A stretch of DNA of 64,000 nt from JBPEWY01 sp965224095 (lineage in GTDB: Bacteria; Bacteroidota; Bacteroidia; Flavobacteriales; Flavobacteriaceae). The notes beneath the pieces were generated by a model. That model was given only the letters and a program-made list of their open reading frames with translations, had not been told where the DNA came from and did no database searches. This document shows, piece after piece, positions 7,618 to 15,353 of the stretch; position 1 is the stretch's first letter; every line of letters starts with the position of its first letter. The DNA is taken from positions 1,116,001 through 1,180,000 of the forward strand of contig OZ245039.1 of assembly GCA_965224095.1 (NCBI GenBank). Direction: 5' to 3'. The translations under genes were made by a program, and so were the position numbers.

Positions 7618-8640
7618 AAGAGTTTTGTTTATTTGCCGTATCAAGGACGGCCCTTCATAAATAAATCCGGTATATATTTGAACAAGATCTGCACCTGCAT
7701 CGAGTTTTTCCAGAGCATCCTCAACCGAATGTATCCCACCGACTCCGATAATAGGAAATGCTTTTTTACTCTTCTCCGCAAGAAATCTTATAACATCTGT
7801 TGAGCGTTGCGTAAGGGGTTTGCCACTTAATCCTCCTGCTTCATTTCTGGCCTCCGATAACAAACCATCTCTTGAAATGGTCGTATTTGTTGCTATAACA
7901 CCGGCAATTTTTGTAGTGTTTACAATCTCAACAATATCGATAAGCTGATCTTCCGAAAGATCCGGGGCTATTTTAAGCAAAATAGGTTTTGTTTTTTTAA
8001 GTGCATGCCGAGTTGCCAGTTGCCCATTTAAATCCTGCAGACTCATTAATATTTTGGTGAGTGGTTCTTTATCCTGCAAGGCTCTCAGATTCGGTGTATT
8101 GGGAGAACTAACGTTAACCACAAAATAATCGACATATAGGTAAAGTGCCTCAAAACACGCGCTGTAATCCTCAATAGCATCGAGATTCGGCGTTGTTTTA
8201 TTTTTTCCAATATTCCCGCCGATTAACACACCTGAATTTTTCTTAAGCCTTAAAACCGCATCGTAAACTCCTCCGTTATTAAAACCCATTCGGTTAATGA
8301 TGGCCTCGTCTTTTTTTAACCGGAACAATCGTTTCCCGGGATTTCCTGTTTGCGGTTTTGGGGTTAAGGTTCCGATTTCTATAAATCCGAAACCAAAATT
8401 AGACAGCTCGTTAAAAAGGCGAGCATCCTTATCAAATCCGGCTGCCAGCCCTACGGGATTTGGAAATTTTAATCCAAAAACTTCTCGCTCCAGTCTTTTA
8501 TCCTGGTTTTTAAACCTTCCCCTCAGGCAGGCAGACACTCCGGGAAGTCTGCAAAGGTTTCGGATACAGGCAAATGTAAAATGATGTACTTTTTCAGGGT
8601 CGAAAAGAAAAAGTAACGGACGAATTACGAGTTTGTACAT
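7594..8640 (-). CDS. pyrD: Dihydroorotate dehydrogenase (quinone), class 2
   Basis: Oxidises dihydroorotate to orotate in pyrimidine synthesis, passing electrons to membrane quinone. 348 residues. The N-terminal helical extension (MYKLVIRPLLFLFDPEKVHHFTF, split) binds membrane and quinone and marks class 2. The FMN barrel follows with NPVGLAAGFDKDARL near residue 60, RMGFNNGGVYD near 117 and the catalytic serine in VVNVSSPNTPNLR near 175. The C-terminal phosphate-binding part is IGVGGIHSVEDALEKL. The last 24 nt overlap the end of the methyltransferase gene on the other strand. Its promoter shares a 14-base stretch with that of purM. Confidence 0.97.
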   Translation of the reverse strand: MYKLVIRPLLFLFDPEKVHHFTFACIRNLCRLPGVSACLRGRFKNQDKRLEREVFGLKFPNPVGLAAGFDKDARLFNELSNFGFGFIEIGTLTPKPQTGNPGKRLFRLKKDEAIINRMGFNNGGVYDAVLRLKKNSGVLIGGNIGKNKTTPNLDAIEDYSACFEALYLYVDYFVVNVSSPNTPNLRALQDKEPLTKILMSLQDLNGQLATRHALKKTKPILLKIAPDLSEDQLIDIVEIVNTTKIAGVIATNTTISRDGLLSEARNEAGGLSGKPLTQRSTDVIRFLAEKSKKAFPIIGVGGIHSVEDALEKLDAGADLVQIYTGFIYEGPSLIRQINKTLLQRMPLQ

Positions 8641-8655
8641 GGATTAGAATTTGTG

Positions 8656-8663
8656 CAAAAATA
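8656..8663 (-). promoter_or_regulatory. pyrD promoter -7 box
   Basis: Minus-strand TATTTTTG inside TTATTTTTGCACAA, the same 14 bases found at the purM promoter. The start codon is 15 nt downstream, so the leader is very short. Confidence 0.6.
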
Positions 8664-8784
8664 ATGCTTAATAGCACATTTGAGGCAATTCTCCGGAAAT
8701 TAAATCTGCCTTTTGCCTCTGAAAACATTTCGGGGCTCTAACCATCAAATAACTTGCTGGGCCGGCACCCGATTTATCTAATTT

Positions 8785-8802
8785 ATGTAAGCCAGCTTAC
8801 AT
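8785..8802. promoter_or_regulatory. Perfect 8-2-8 palindrome upstream of the lipoprotein gene
   Basis: ATGTAAGC-CA-GCTTACAT lies 56 bp before the lipoprotein start in the divergent gap with pyrD. A T run follows on the plus strand, but no plus-strand gene ends upstream, so an operator is a better reading than a terminator. Confidence 0.4.
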
Positions 8803-8857
8803 TTTTTGGCACACATAAATTTTACTTTTATACACATTAACTCAAAATAGTTTTAAA

Positions 8858-9331
8858 ATGAAAAAATTTGTATTTTTTTTGATGATTGCCCCATTGCTAT
8901 TGATAAGCTGTTCTACGTCGGAAGAAGAAGTCACCGAAGACATTTCCGTTCAAAATGCCGGTATTTCACTTATTGAATTACTCTCAGACAACAACAGTAT
9001 TACCGCCAAAAGGCCTCAACCTACCATTTGGGCAGACTGTAAAAAATACACAGGAATTGTGGTACCTGCTACGTTCAAACCTGAAAGCGATCCGTTTGAT
9101 GAATTGTATACCATGCCGGGTGCAACCTTTAAAGACGGGATTCCGCTTATCTCCGATTCCAAGCCGGGCGATCAGGACTACAATGGTGGAAGATGGCATC
9201 TCAATGTGCTTAAAGCGGGTGTTGACCCGGCTAAATATGCCAATGCCTGTTATGAAGAAGATCTGGATCCTAATGATTTTGATTCTACCGATACCTATTT
9301 TGGTTGTCCGCTAACGCGTTTAAAAAAATAA
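8858..9331 (+). CDS. Small lipoprotein of unknown function
   Basis: 157 residues. A lipoprotein signal (MKKFVFFLMIAPLLLISCST) puts the lipidated cysteine at residue 18. The mature part is acidic and without repeats; it contains two later cysteines besides the tryptophan-rich WADCKKYTG (ADCKKY near residue 60 and NACYEED near 129) and a third in FGCPL, so disulfides are possible. A segment near GGRWHLNVLKAGVD looks like a compact beta domain. I do not recognise the family. It is monocistronic: a strong terminator follows, and the upstream gap contains a perfect palindrome at 8785-8802. Confidence 0.8.
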   Translation: MKKFVFFLMIAPLLLISCSTSEEEVTEDISVQNAGISLIELLSDNNSITAKRPQPTIWADCKKYTGIVVPATFKPESDPFDELYTMPGATFKDGIPLISDSKPGDQDYNGGRWHLNVLKAGVDPAKYANACYEEDLDPNDFDSTDTYFGCPLTRLKK

Positions 9332-9385
9332 AACCGACCTCGTAACCTATTAAAATTCCTCATTGCTTGTTTGAGGGCTCATAAG

Positions 9386-9423
9386 AAAGCCATTCCCAAT
9401 TATCGGCGGAATGGCTTTTTTTT
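9386..9423 (+). terminator. Intrinsic terminator after the lipoprotein gene
   Basis: AAAGCCATTCC (9386-9396) pairs over 11 bp with GGAATGGCTTT (9408-9418), followed by more T residues to 9423. Confidence 0.85.
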
Positions 9424-9450
9424 ACCCATCCGCCGAATTACTCCATATCT

Positions 9451-9483
9451 TTTTGAATTCTGAAAGGAGGAATTGTATTTTTG
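9451..9483 (+). promoter_or_regulatory. pepT promoter
   Basis: TTTTG at 9451-9455, a 20-nt gap and TATTTTTG at 9476-9483 fit both Bacteroidota promoter boxes. Because transcription would begin after 9483, the in-frame TTG at 9481 cannot be the start codon, and the ATG at 9499 is chosen. Confidence 0.65.
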
Positions 9484-9498
9484 GCAAAACGAAAAATT

Positions 9499-10743
9499 AT
9501 GCCCGACAAACAAAAAATCATAAATAGGTTTATCAGTTATGTTACTGTTGATACCCAGAGTGATCCATCCAGTAACACAACCCCCAGTACCAAAAAACAA
9601 TGGGACCTAGCCCACAGGCTTGTAACTGAACTTACTCAGATCGGGATGAGCAATGTAAGTATTGATGAAAATGCTTATATAATGGCTACACTTCCTTCCA
9701 ATATTGATCGGGAAGTTCCCACTATTGGTTTCATTTCTCATTTCGATACTACTCCGGATTTTTCCGGAACCAATGTCAGGCCTCAGATCATTGACAATTA
9801 TGATGGAAGCGATATTGTACTAAATCGAGATGAAGATATTGTTTTGTCTCCCGATTATTTCGAAGATTTACTTCAATATAAAGGTCAAACGCTTATAACC
9901 ACGGACGGTACCACACTCTTAGGTGCGGATGATAAAGCCGGGATAGCTGAAATAATCACCGCTATGGAGTATCTGATACAACACCCGGAAATTAAACACG
10001 GAGCTATACGTATCGGATTTACACCGGACGAGGAAATTGGTCGTGGTGCGCACAAATTTGATGTTGAAAAATTTGGAGCCGATTGGGCCTATACCATGGA
10101 CGGTAGTCAAATTGGTGAATTGGAATACGAAAATTTTAATGCGGCAGGTGCAGTAGTAACCGTGAAAGGAAAAAGCGTACATCCGGGTTATGCCAAAAAT
10201 AAAATGATAAATTCAATCTTAATTGCCAATCAATTTATTTCATTACTGCCAAAGGAAGAGGTTCCTCAGGAAACGGAAGGCAGAGAAGGTTTTTTCCACC
10301 TGCATACCGTGAAGGGTGATATAGAGCATACTGAATTACACTACATCATAAGAGATCACGATCGGGATACCTTTGAAACGCGTAAAAAACTAATGCGCAA
10401 AATTACTTCTCAGTTAAACAAGGAATACGGCGAAGTGGTAACCGTAGATATAAAGGATCAATATTACAATATGAAGGAAAAAATAGAACCGGTATTTCAT
10501 ATTGTAGAAATTGCCGAACAAGCCATGCAGGATCTGGAAATCAAACCTATTATTAAACCCATTCGGGGTGGGACGGATGGTTCACAGTTAAGCTATATGG
10601 GGCTCCCCTGCCCTAATATTTTTGCCGGCGGTCATAACTTTCACGGAAAATACGAATACGTTCCCGTTGAAAGCATGCAAATGGCGGTTAAGGTTATTGT
10701 CAGAATAGCTCAGATTACGGCGGAAAGAGCTATGGCCCGTTAA
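9499..10743 (+). CDS. pepT: Peptidase T (tripeptide aminopeptidase)
   Basis: Zinc aminopeptidase of family M20B that removes the N-terminal residue of tripeptides in the cytoplasm. The 414 residues from the ATG at 9499 match the family length. Metal and catalytic motifs are visible: SHFDTTPD (first ligand histidine and catalytic aspartate), LGADDKAG (bridging aspartate), TPDEEIGRG (general-base glutamate with ligand) and the late GGHNFHGKYEYVP (last ligand histidine). The opening KQKIINRFISYVTVDTQSD is typical of the N terminus, supporting this start over the upstream TTG. It is a single gene with its own promoter. Confidence 0.95.
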   Translation: MPDKQKIINRFISYVTVDTQSDPSSNTTPSTKKQWDLAHRLVTELTQIGMSNVSIDENAYIMATLPSNIDREVPTIGFISHFDTTPDFSGTNVRPQIIDNYDGSDIVLNRDEDIVLSPDYFEDLLQYKGQTLITTDGTTLLGADDKAGIAEIITAMEYLIQHPEIKHGAIRIGFTPDEEIGRGAHKFDVEKFGADWAYTMDGSQIGELEYENFNAAGAVVTVKGKSVHPGYAKNKMINSILIANQFISLLPKEEVPQETEGREGFFHLHTVKGDIEHTELHYIIRDHDRDTFETRKKLMRKITSQLNKEYGEVVTVDIKDQYYNMKEKIEPVFHIVEIAEQAMQDLEIKPIIKPIRGGTDGSQLSYMGLPCPNIFAGGHNFHGKYEYVPVESMQMAVKVIVRIAQITAERAMAR

Positions 10744-10865
10744 TGATCAAAAAACCATTCATCGAATTTATAGCAGGTTTAAACCCGTTTCTGACAAAAT
10801 GTATTAATTTTAATATACTTTGAACCCGCATAGCTCGTTTGAGATATGCTTAAATATCAGTGACT

Positions 10866-11015
10866 ATGGAAAATGCCCCAAGCCTTTTCGACCACTTTAA
10901 TGATTTTATTGTCGAAACTTTTGCTACTACCGAGATGGTATATGTTGCAGTTTTCTGCGCAGCATATTTAATGGTTTACAAATATCTTATTAAACAAATT
11001 GAAGTTTTAGATTGA
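10866..11015 (+). CDS. Putative 49-residue single-span membrane protein
   Basis: An ATG frame of 49 codons lies in the 357-nt gap between pepT and the DinB gene. It encodes an acidic N-terminal segment (MENAPSLFDHFNDFIVETF), a hydrophobic span at about residues 25-38 (VYVAVFCAAYLMVY) and a short charged tail. The layout resembles the small membrane proteins seen in many flavobacterial genomes. No strong promoter or terminator is assigned, so the gene is plausible but unproven. No function is known. Confidence 0.45.
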   Translation: MENAPSLFDHFNDFIVETFATTEMVYVAVFCAAYLMVYKYLIKQIEVLD

Positions 11016-11100
11016 TATGGAAAAACTTTACTCTCTCTTTTAGAGCAATTCTTTTATATTTTTATTGTTTAGTATCTTAGTGGTTGAGATAACCGCCAGG

Positions 11101-11598
11101 ATGATTATTGCAGACTTTTTAGAAAAAAATATCGAGGTGTTTAACGGATTGTTGCAAGCAATTCCGGAGCATCAATATCGATGGAAACTATCTCCTGACA
11201 CCTGGAGTTTGCTGGAAATTGTTTGTCATTTATACGATGAAGAAAGAGATGATTTTCGGTTCCGAACGCAATGGGTATTAGATAAACCCGGAGTTGTACC
11301 CCCGGCGTTTAATCCGTTGGAATGGGTGGTTAACAGAAAATACAACGAACAAAACTATCCGGAGAAACTATTGGCATTTATCACGGAGCGAAGGCAATCA
11401 GTACATTGGTTAAAAAGCCTGGATGCACCTTCATGGGATAATCATTTTATGCATCCCAAATTAGGAAGGCTTACGGCTTCTTATTTTTTAAACAATTGGT
11501 TAGCCCACGATTATATGCACATCCGGCAAATTAACAGAATCAAATATCTCTATTTAAAACAACAACATCCGAATCTGAATTACGCAGGTTCATGGTAA
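11101..11598 (+). CDS. DinB-family protein
   Basis: 165 residues from the ATG at 11101; a TTG 36 nt upstream gives an unlikely extension. It is a four-helix DinB/YfiT-type fold with the expected three histidines for a divalent metal: one in EIVCHLYDEERDDF and two in NNWLAHDYMHIRQI. DinB relatives include thiol transferases and uncharacterised stress proteins; the substrate here is unknown. The next gene follows after 16 nt on the same strand, so the two are probably cotranscribed. A second member of the superfamily lies at 23081-23626. Confidence 0.85.
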   Translation: MIIADFLEKNIEVFNGLLQAIPEHQYRWKLSPDTWSLLEIVCHLYDEERDDFRFRTQWVLDKPGVVPPAFNPLEWVVNRKYNEQNYPEKLLAFITERRQSVHWLKSLDAPSWDNHFMHPKLGRLTASYFLNNWLAHDYMHIRQINRIKYLYLKQQHPNLNYAGSW

Positions 11599-11614
11599 AC
11601 CAATATTTACAACT

Positions 11615-12211
11615 ATGAAACGATATGCCAGTGTAAACGAATATATTGAGGGGCAAGAGCTTTGGACGGAGCAATTGCAGCAACTAAGAGAAATTCTCTT
11701 GAGTACGGAATTGCAGGAAACGATAAAATGGGGAGCTCCCGTTTATACCATTAACAACAAAAATGTAGTGGGCATGGGTGCTTTTAAAACTTATGCGGGC
11801 TTATGGTTTTATAACGGAGCCCTTTTAAAAGACGAGGATCAGGTATTGATTAATGCCCAGGAAGGGAAAACGAAAGCCCTGAGACAGTGGAGATTTTCGG
11901 ATACCGATAAAATAAACCGCAACAAGGTGCTTACTTACGTACTGGAGGCTATAGACAATCAGAAAAACGGTCGGGAGCTGAAACCGCAAAAGAAACGGAA
12001 AATGGAAATCCCCGGTGAGTTGGCTGCTTGTCTTTCGGAAAATGCGGAGTTAAAAAGCGCATTTGAAACACTTGCTCCTTACAAGCAAAGGGAATATGCC
12101 GAATATATAGATAGTGCTAAAAGAGAAGCTACCCGGCAAAGTAGATGTGCCAAAAGCGTACCCATGATTTTGCTGGGGATAGGGTTACACGACAAGTACA
12201 GGAATTGTTAA
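11615..12211 (+). CDS. DUF1801 / YdeI-like protein
   Basis: 198 residues with two parts. Residues about 15-115 are a DUF1801 domain (LQETIKWGAPVYTINNKNVVG, then FYNGALLKDED and EGKTKALRQWRF). The C-terminal 60 residues (ELKSAFETLAPYKQREYAEYI, then SAKREATRQSR) match the YdeI/OmpD-associated domain that follows DUF1801 in many bacteria. Relatives are linked to peptide or iron stress in a few organisms, but no activity is established. It is probably cotranscribed with the DinB gene and ends at a strong terminator shared with yajC. Confidence 0.88.
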   Translation: MKRYASVNEYIEGQELWTEQLQQLREILLSTELQETIKWGAPVYTINNKNVVGMGAFKTYAGLWFYNGALLKDEDQVLINAQEGKTKALRQWRFSDTDKINRNKVLTYVLEAIDNQKNGRELKPQKKRKMEIPGELAACLSENAELKSAFETLAPYKQREYAEYIDSAKREATRQSRCAKSVPMILLGIGLHDKYRNC

Positions 12212-12213
12212 AT

Positions 12214-12247
12214 AAAAAAAGCATCAACCCGGGGTTGATGCTTTTTT
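12214..12247. terminator. Bidirectional terminator between the YdeI-like gene and yajC
   Basis: AAAAAAGCATCAACC pairs with GGTTGATGCTTTTTT around a CCGG loop. T runs are present on both strands, and the element sits between convergent genes. Confidence 0.9.
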
Positions 12248-12269
12248 ACTTGTATCGGTTTTACCGATC

Positions 12270-12560
12270 TTATTTTTTTGGTGCGTTAAGCTTTGCACTC
12301 ATGTCCATAGAAATGGCAGACCTTTCAAATTTTATTTTTCCGGCTCCTGTTTCTACTACACAAGTACCATCATTTTCATTGAGATCCAATATCTTACCGT
12401 GCATTCCGCTTTTGGTTACCACGCGATCTCCTTTCTTTAACGCGCCTATGAATTTCTTTTCCTGTTTTTGCCTTTTCATTTGAGGTCTTATCATAAACAT
12501 ATAAATAACCACAAACATCAGTAAAAAAGGCAGTAACGAATTCTGCAATAAACCTTCCAT
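12270..12560 (-). CDS. yajC: Sec translocase accessory protein YajC
   Basis: 96 residues with one N-terminal membrane helix (SLLPFLLMFVVIYMFMIRP), then the cytoplasmic RPQMKRQKQEKKFIGALKKGD stretch (split here) and the GDRVVTKSGMHGKILDLNEND beta domain typical of YajC. It binds SecDF at the inner membrane and assists protein export. The start overlaps the DUF1573 stop by one base, indicating translational coupling. The order nusB, DUF1573, yajC is common in Flavobacteriia. Confidence 0.95.
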   Translation of the reverse strand: MEGLLQNSLLPFLLMFVVIYMFMIRPQMKRQKQEKKFIGALKKGDRVVTKSGMHGKILDLNENDGTCVVETGAGKIKFERSAISMDMSAKLNAPKK

Positions 12561-13054
12561 TATTTTTGATCAGATTTATTGGTTATCAGTGGTGAAGCTC
12601 CTGCTGTTTCCTTTGATTCAACAAAGGCCTTAATTTTCAGTTGTTCACTTCCTTTTGCTGTATTGGCAGTAACAGTAACTGTTTTGGTAACCTGATTTTT
12701 ACCTGAACCGTTAAACTTAACCAGTAATTCACCTGTATCACCCGGAGCAATCGGAGTGTTTTTCGGGTATTCAGGAACCGTACATCCGCAACTACTTGTA
12801 GCATTGGTAATAATTAATGGTGCCTCACCAGTATTGGTAAACTTAAAAACAGTTTCTACCGGGGTTCCGGCGGATATATTTCCAAAGTCATGTTCGGTTT
12901 TATCAAAGGTCATTACCGGAAGTTTTGTAGCGGCCTGATCCCGTTGAGCTGCTACCTCTACATTCGCTGCCTTTACCTTTTTCGTTGCATTTTCCTTACA
13001 GGAAAAAAAACCAAGGCTTAAAACAAGTACACTTGCAAATAAAATTCTTTTCAT
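12560..13054 (-). CDS. DUF1573 lipoprotein
   Basis: 164 residues. The lipoprotein signal is MKRILFASVLVLSLGFFSCKEN with Cys19. One DUF1573 immunoglobulin-like domain spans about residues 48-150: it opens with MTFDKTEHDFGNISAG, has VFKFTNTGEAPLIITNATSS and the SCGCTVPEYP cysteine pair, and ends in KIKAFVE. The family is abundant in Bacteroidota envelopes, and its role is not established. It lies between nusB and yajC and is coupled to yajC by a one-base overlap. Confidence 0.92.
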   Translation of the reverse strand: MKRILFASVLVLSLGFFSCKENATKKVKAANVEVAAQRDQAATKLPVMTFDKTEHDFGNISAGTPVETVFKFTNTGEAPLIITNATSSCGCTVPEYPKNTPIAPGDTGELLVKFNGSGKNQVTKTVTVTANTAKGSEQLKIKAFVESKETAGASPLITNKSDQK

Positions 13055-13094
13055 CAGTATTAATTTTTATGCGTTAAAAATAATGATTATTTTG

Positions 13095-14039
13095 TTACAT
13101 CAGCCCGCGCCCACTTTTATTTAACTTTTCATTTTGCTGGTACTCCTTAACAAGCTTATCCAGGATCCCATTAACAAAGATGCTGCTTTTAGGCGTGGAA
13201 TACTCCTTAGCTATCTCCAGGTATTCGTTAATAGTTACTTTAACCGGAATTGACGGAAAGTACAAAAATTCACAGATCGCCATTTTTAAAAGTATCTCAT
13301 CAATTTCGGCAATTCGTTCTTTGTCCCAATTCGGAGTCTTTCCTTCAATCTCGTTACTTAAAACCTTATCGTTCAAAAGGGTCTTGGTAAACAAATCTTT
13401 CATAAACGATTTATCATCCGCATCCTTATATAATTTTTGAATAAAATAATGCCCGGTAGCGTTTGAAGTTACTTTTTTAATTTTTTTGAGAATCAGGGTA
13501 TTTATTAAAGGGAGATCGTCAATCCAGGTAATCCGTTGGTCCTCGATATACTCATACAGTTTATCATTGGGGGCTATGATCTCCTTAAACAAATCGATCA
13601 GAAAAGCTTTGTCTTCCTCAAAACCCGATTTTTCCGAGACCATATGGGCATGGTATTGCCTGCTGTTTATAATAGCATCGTACACAATGCGGATATAATC
13701 TTCATTCAGATCCCAATTGTCTATCTTTTTTTCCTTTAGTATTTGTTGTAGGGCTTCGTTTTCGGCCAGAAGCTGCAACACGCGATTATTTACGAATTTG
13801 GTATTCGGGTTTTTATCCTGATCGGTGGCCAGATACTTTTTTTGACCCAGTTCCATTTGCTCTTTAGCATGTTTTTGCAATGCAATTAAAAAACTAAGCA
13901 GTAGCAAATACAGATTTTCCATCTGTTCAATACTGGAGAAGAGAAATTTTCTATAGACATCCATTCGATCATCATCTGCCTGTACCATGGCATAAATAGA
14001 TTGCATAACCTTCACTCTGATATGTCTGCGTGTAAGCAT
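13095..14039 (-). CDS. nusB: Transcription antitermination factor NusB, long form
   Basis: NusB binds boxA RNA with NusE and supports antitermination of rRNA transcription. The canonical fold is at the C terminus, about residues 165-305, ending in IPVKVTINEYLEIAKEYSTP and SIFVNGILDKLVKEY, the most conserved segment. The first 160 residues are an extension usual in Bacteroidota, beginning MLTRRHIRVKVMQSIYAMVQ. The total of 314 residues is normal for this group and about twice the length in proteobacteria. The -7 box at 14090-14083 adjoins the terminator of the leucine dehydrogenase gene. Confidence 0.93.
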   Translation of the reverse strand: MLTRRHIRVKVMQSIYAMVQADDDRMDVYRKFLFSSIEQMENLYLLLLSFLIALQKHAKEQMELGQKKYLATDQDKNPNTKFVNNRVLQLLAENEALQQILKEKKIDNWDLNEDYIRIVYDAIINSRQYHAHMVSEKSGFEEDKAFLIDLFKEIIAPNDKLYEYIEDQRITWIDDLPLINTLILKKIKKVTSNATGHYFIQKLYKDADDKSFMKDLFTKTLLNDKVLSNEIEGKTPNWDKERIAEIDEILLKMAICEFLYFPSIPVKVTINEYLEIAKEYSTPKSSIFVNGILDKLVKEYQQNEKLNKSGRGLM

Positions 14040-14050
14040 ATAAGAACTTT

Positions 14051-14081
14051 AAAAAATTAGGCGAAAGAGATTCTTTCGCCT
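14051..14081 (-). terminator. Terminator of the leucine dehydrogenase gene
   Basis: AGGCGAAAGA (14059-14068) pairs over 10 bp with TCTTTCGCCT (14072-14081) around a three-base loop. On the minus strand it is followed by a run of T. Confidence 0.8.
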
Positions 14082-14082
14082 G

Positions 14083-14090
14083 CAAAAATA
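14083..14090 (-). promoter_or_regulatory. nusB promoter -7 box
   Basis: Minus-strand TATTTTTG immediately precedes the terminator stem. A transcript starting 4-8 nt on would begin inside the stem, lack its 5' arm and so escape termination. Confidence 0.5.
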
Positions 14091-14109
14091 GTATTATTTT
14101 AGAAAGTGA

Positions 14110-15210
14110 TCAGCCTTTATTTTCCAATTTTCTGGCATTAATTCTGGCCTGAGCAATATTAAAAGCTGCCTGGTGCGTAGTGAGATTATTTTCCTCCGAA
14201 TGTTTAAATATTTCCAGAGTTGTATTAAAAATATTCTCTGTTTTCCTCATTATTTCGGTTTTGCCATAATTCTCCAGTTCGGCATATACATTTATGATAC
14301 CACCAGCATTTATTAAGAAATCGGGGGCATAGGCAATTCCCATTTTTTTGAGCAGGGTACCGTGCTTTTTTTCATCCGCCAATTGATTATTGGCTGCGCC
14401 TGCAATTACCCGTGCTTTAATTCTATGAATAGTCTGATCGTTAATTGTAGCTCCCAATGCGCAGGGGGCGTAAATATCAACATCGGCATCGTAAACCTCT
14501 TCTCTGTATATTTCCGCTCCATATTTTTCGCTTACCCATTGCAAGCGTTCTTCATTAATATCCGAAATAAACACTTTTGCACCTTCATTGCTCAAATGCT
14601 CTACCAACGATTCGCCTACATGCCCAATACCCTGTACCAGTACTTTTTTGTTTTCAAGATTGTCATCTCCGAATTTATAAGCGGCTGCGGCTTTCATTCC
14701 CATAAATACGCCATATGCCGTAACAGGAGATGGGTTTCCGGCCCCTCCTTTTGCTTCCGAAATTCCAGTTACATAAGGAGTTATTTCACGAACCAAATCC
14801 ATATCAGAGGTTTCCATTCCCATATCCTCTGCCGTGATATATTTACCGCCTAGTGAATGCACAAAAGAAGCAAACTTTTTCATTAACTCCGGAGTTTTTT
14901 GCGTCCTGGCATCACCCAAAATAACTGCTTTTCCCCCTCCGAGATTAAGTCCTGTTATGGCCGCTTTATAAGTCATTCCACGAGACAATCGCAACACATC
15001 ATTTAATGCTTCCCATTCATTTTGATAAACCCACATTCGGGTACCTCCAAGCGCAGGTCCCAATACCGTATTATGAATACCAATAATTGCCCTTAAACCA
15101 GTATCTTTGTCGTTGCAAAAAACTATTTGTTCGTGATTATCGAATGAAAGCTGACCGAATACCGGGTCTGCTTTTTTAAGTTCACCAGCCGATAGAACTT
15201 CTGAATCCAT
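14110..15210 (-). CDS. Leucine (Glu/Leu/Phe/Val) dehydrogenase
   Basis: NAD-dependent oxidative deamination of branched-chain amino acids to 2-oxo acids, in the cytoplasm. The 366 residues match leucine dehydrogenases. The substrate domain carries GGTRMWVYQNEWEAL and TYKAAITGLNLGGGKAVI, with the catalytic lysine in GGGKA. The NAD domain has VLVQGIGHVGESLVEHL (G-x-G-x-x-G) and ISDINEERL, with an acidic residue favouring NAD. The late GGIINVYAELENY segment is also conserved. It is monocistronic, with its own promoter (TAATTTTG at 15276-15269) and terminator (14051-14081). It complements ilvE at 39-40 kb. Confidence 0.93.
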   Translation of the reverse strand: MDSEVLSAGELKKADPVFGQLSFDNHEQIVFCNDKDTGLRAIIGIHNTVLGPALGGTRMWVYQNEWEALNDVLRLSRGMTYKAAITGLNLGGGKAVILGDARTQKTPELMKKFASFVHSLGGKYITAEDMGMETSDMDLVREITPYVTGISEAKGGAGNPSPVTAYGVFMGMKAAAAYKFGDDNLENKKVLVQGIGHVGESLVEHLSNEGAKVFISDINEERLQWVSEKYGAEIYREEVYDADVDIYAPCALGATINDQTIHRIKARVIAGAANNQLADEKKHGTLLKKMGIAYAPDFLINAGGIINVYAELENYGKTEIMRKTENIFNTTLEIFKHSEENNLTTHQAAFNIAQARINARKLENKG

Positions 15211-15268
15211 GCAGATCGAATTAAATTAGTAAAGTTGTTTTTTTTGATAAATTTTCAAAAACACCGGG

Positions 15269-15276
15269 CAAAATTA
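15269..15276 (-). promoter_or_regulatory. Leucine dehydrogenase promoter -7 box
   Basis: Minus-strand TAATTTTG fits TAnnTTTG and implies a leader of about 50 nt. Confidence 0.5.
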
Positions 15277-15353
15277 ATAGATAATTCAATTTAACACAAT
15301 TAAATAGCTGTTAAATTATATTATCGTAAATTTTGTATTGGTATATTCGGGCT

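Noticed and set aside
9481..9498. TTG start for peptidase T with an upstream GGAGG
   Set aside because: It falls inside the TAnnTTTG box, so transcription would begin after it; the ATG at 9499 fits the family N terminus.
11065..11100. TTG-initiated extension of the DinB protein
   Set aside because: It adds a hydrophobic stretch absent from the family, and an ATG at 11101 begins the fold.
15333..15353. TTG-initiated extension of the ABC exporter
   Set aside because: The extra MYWYIRA segment has no counterpart in exporters, and the ATG at 15354 begins a typical N terminus.
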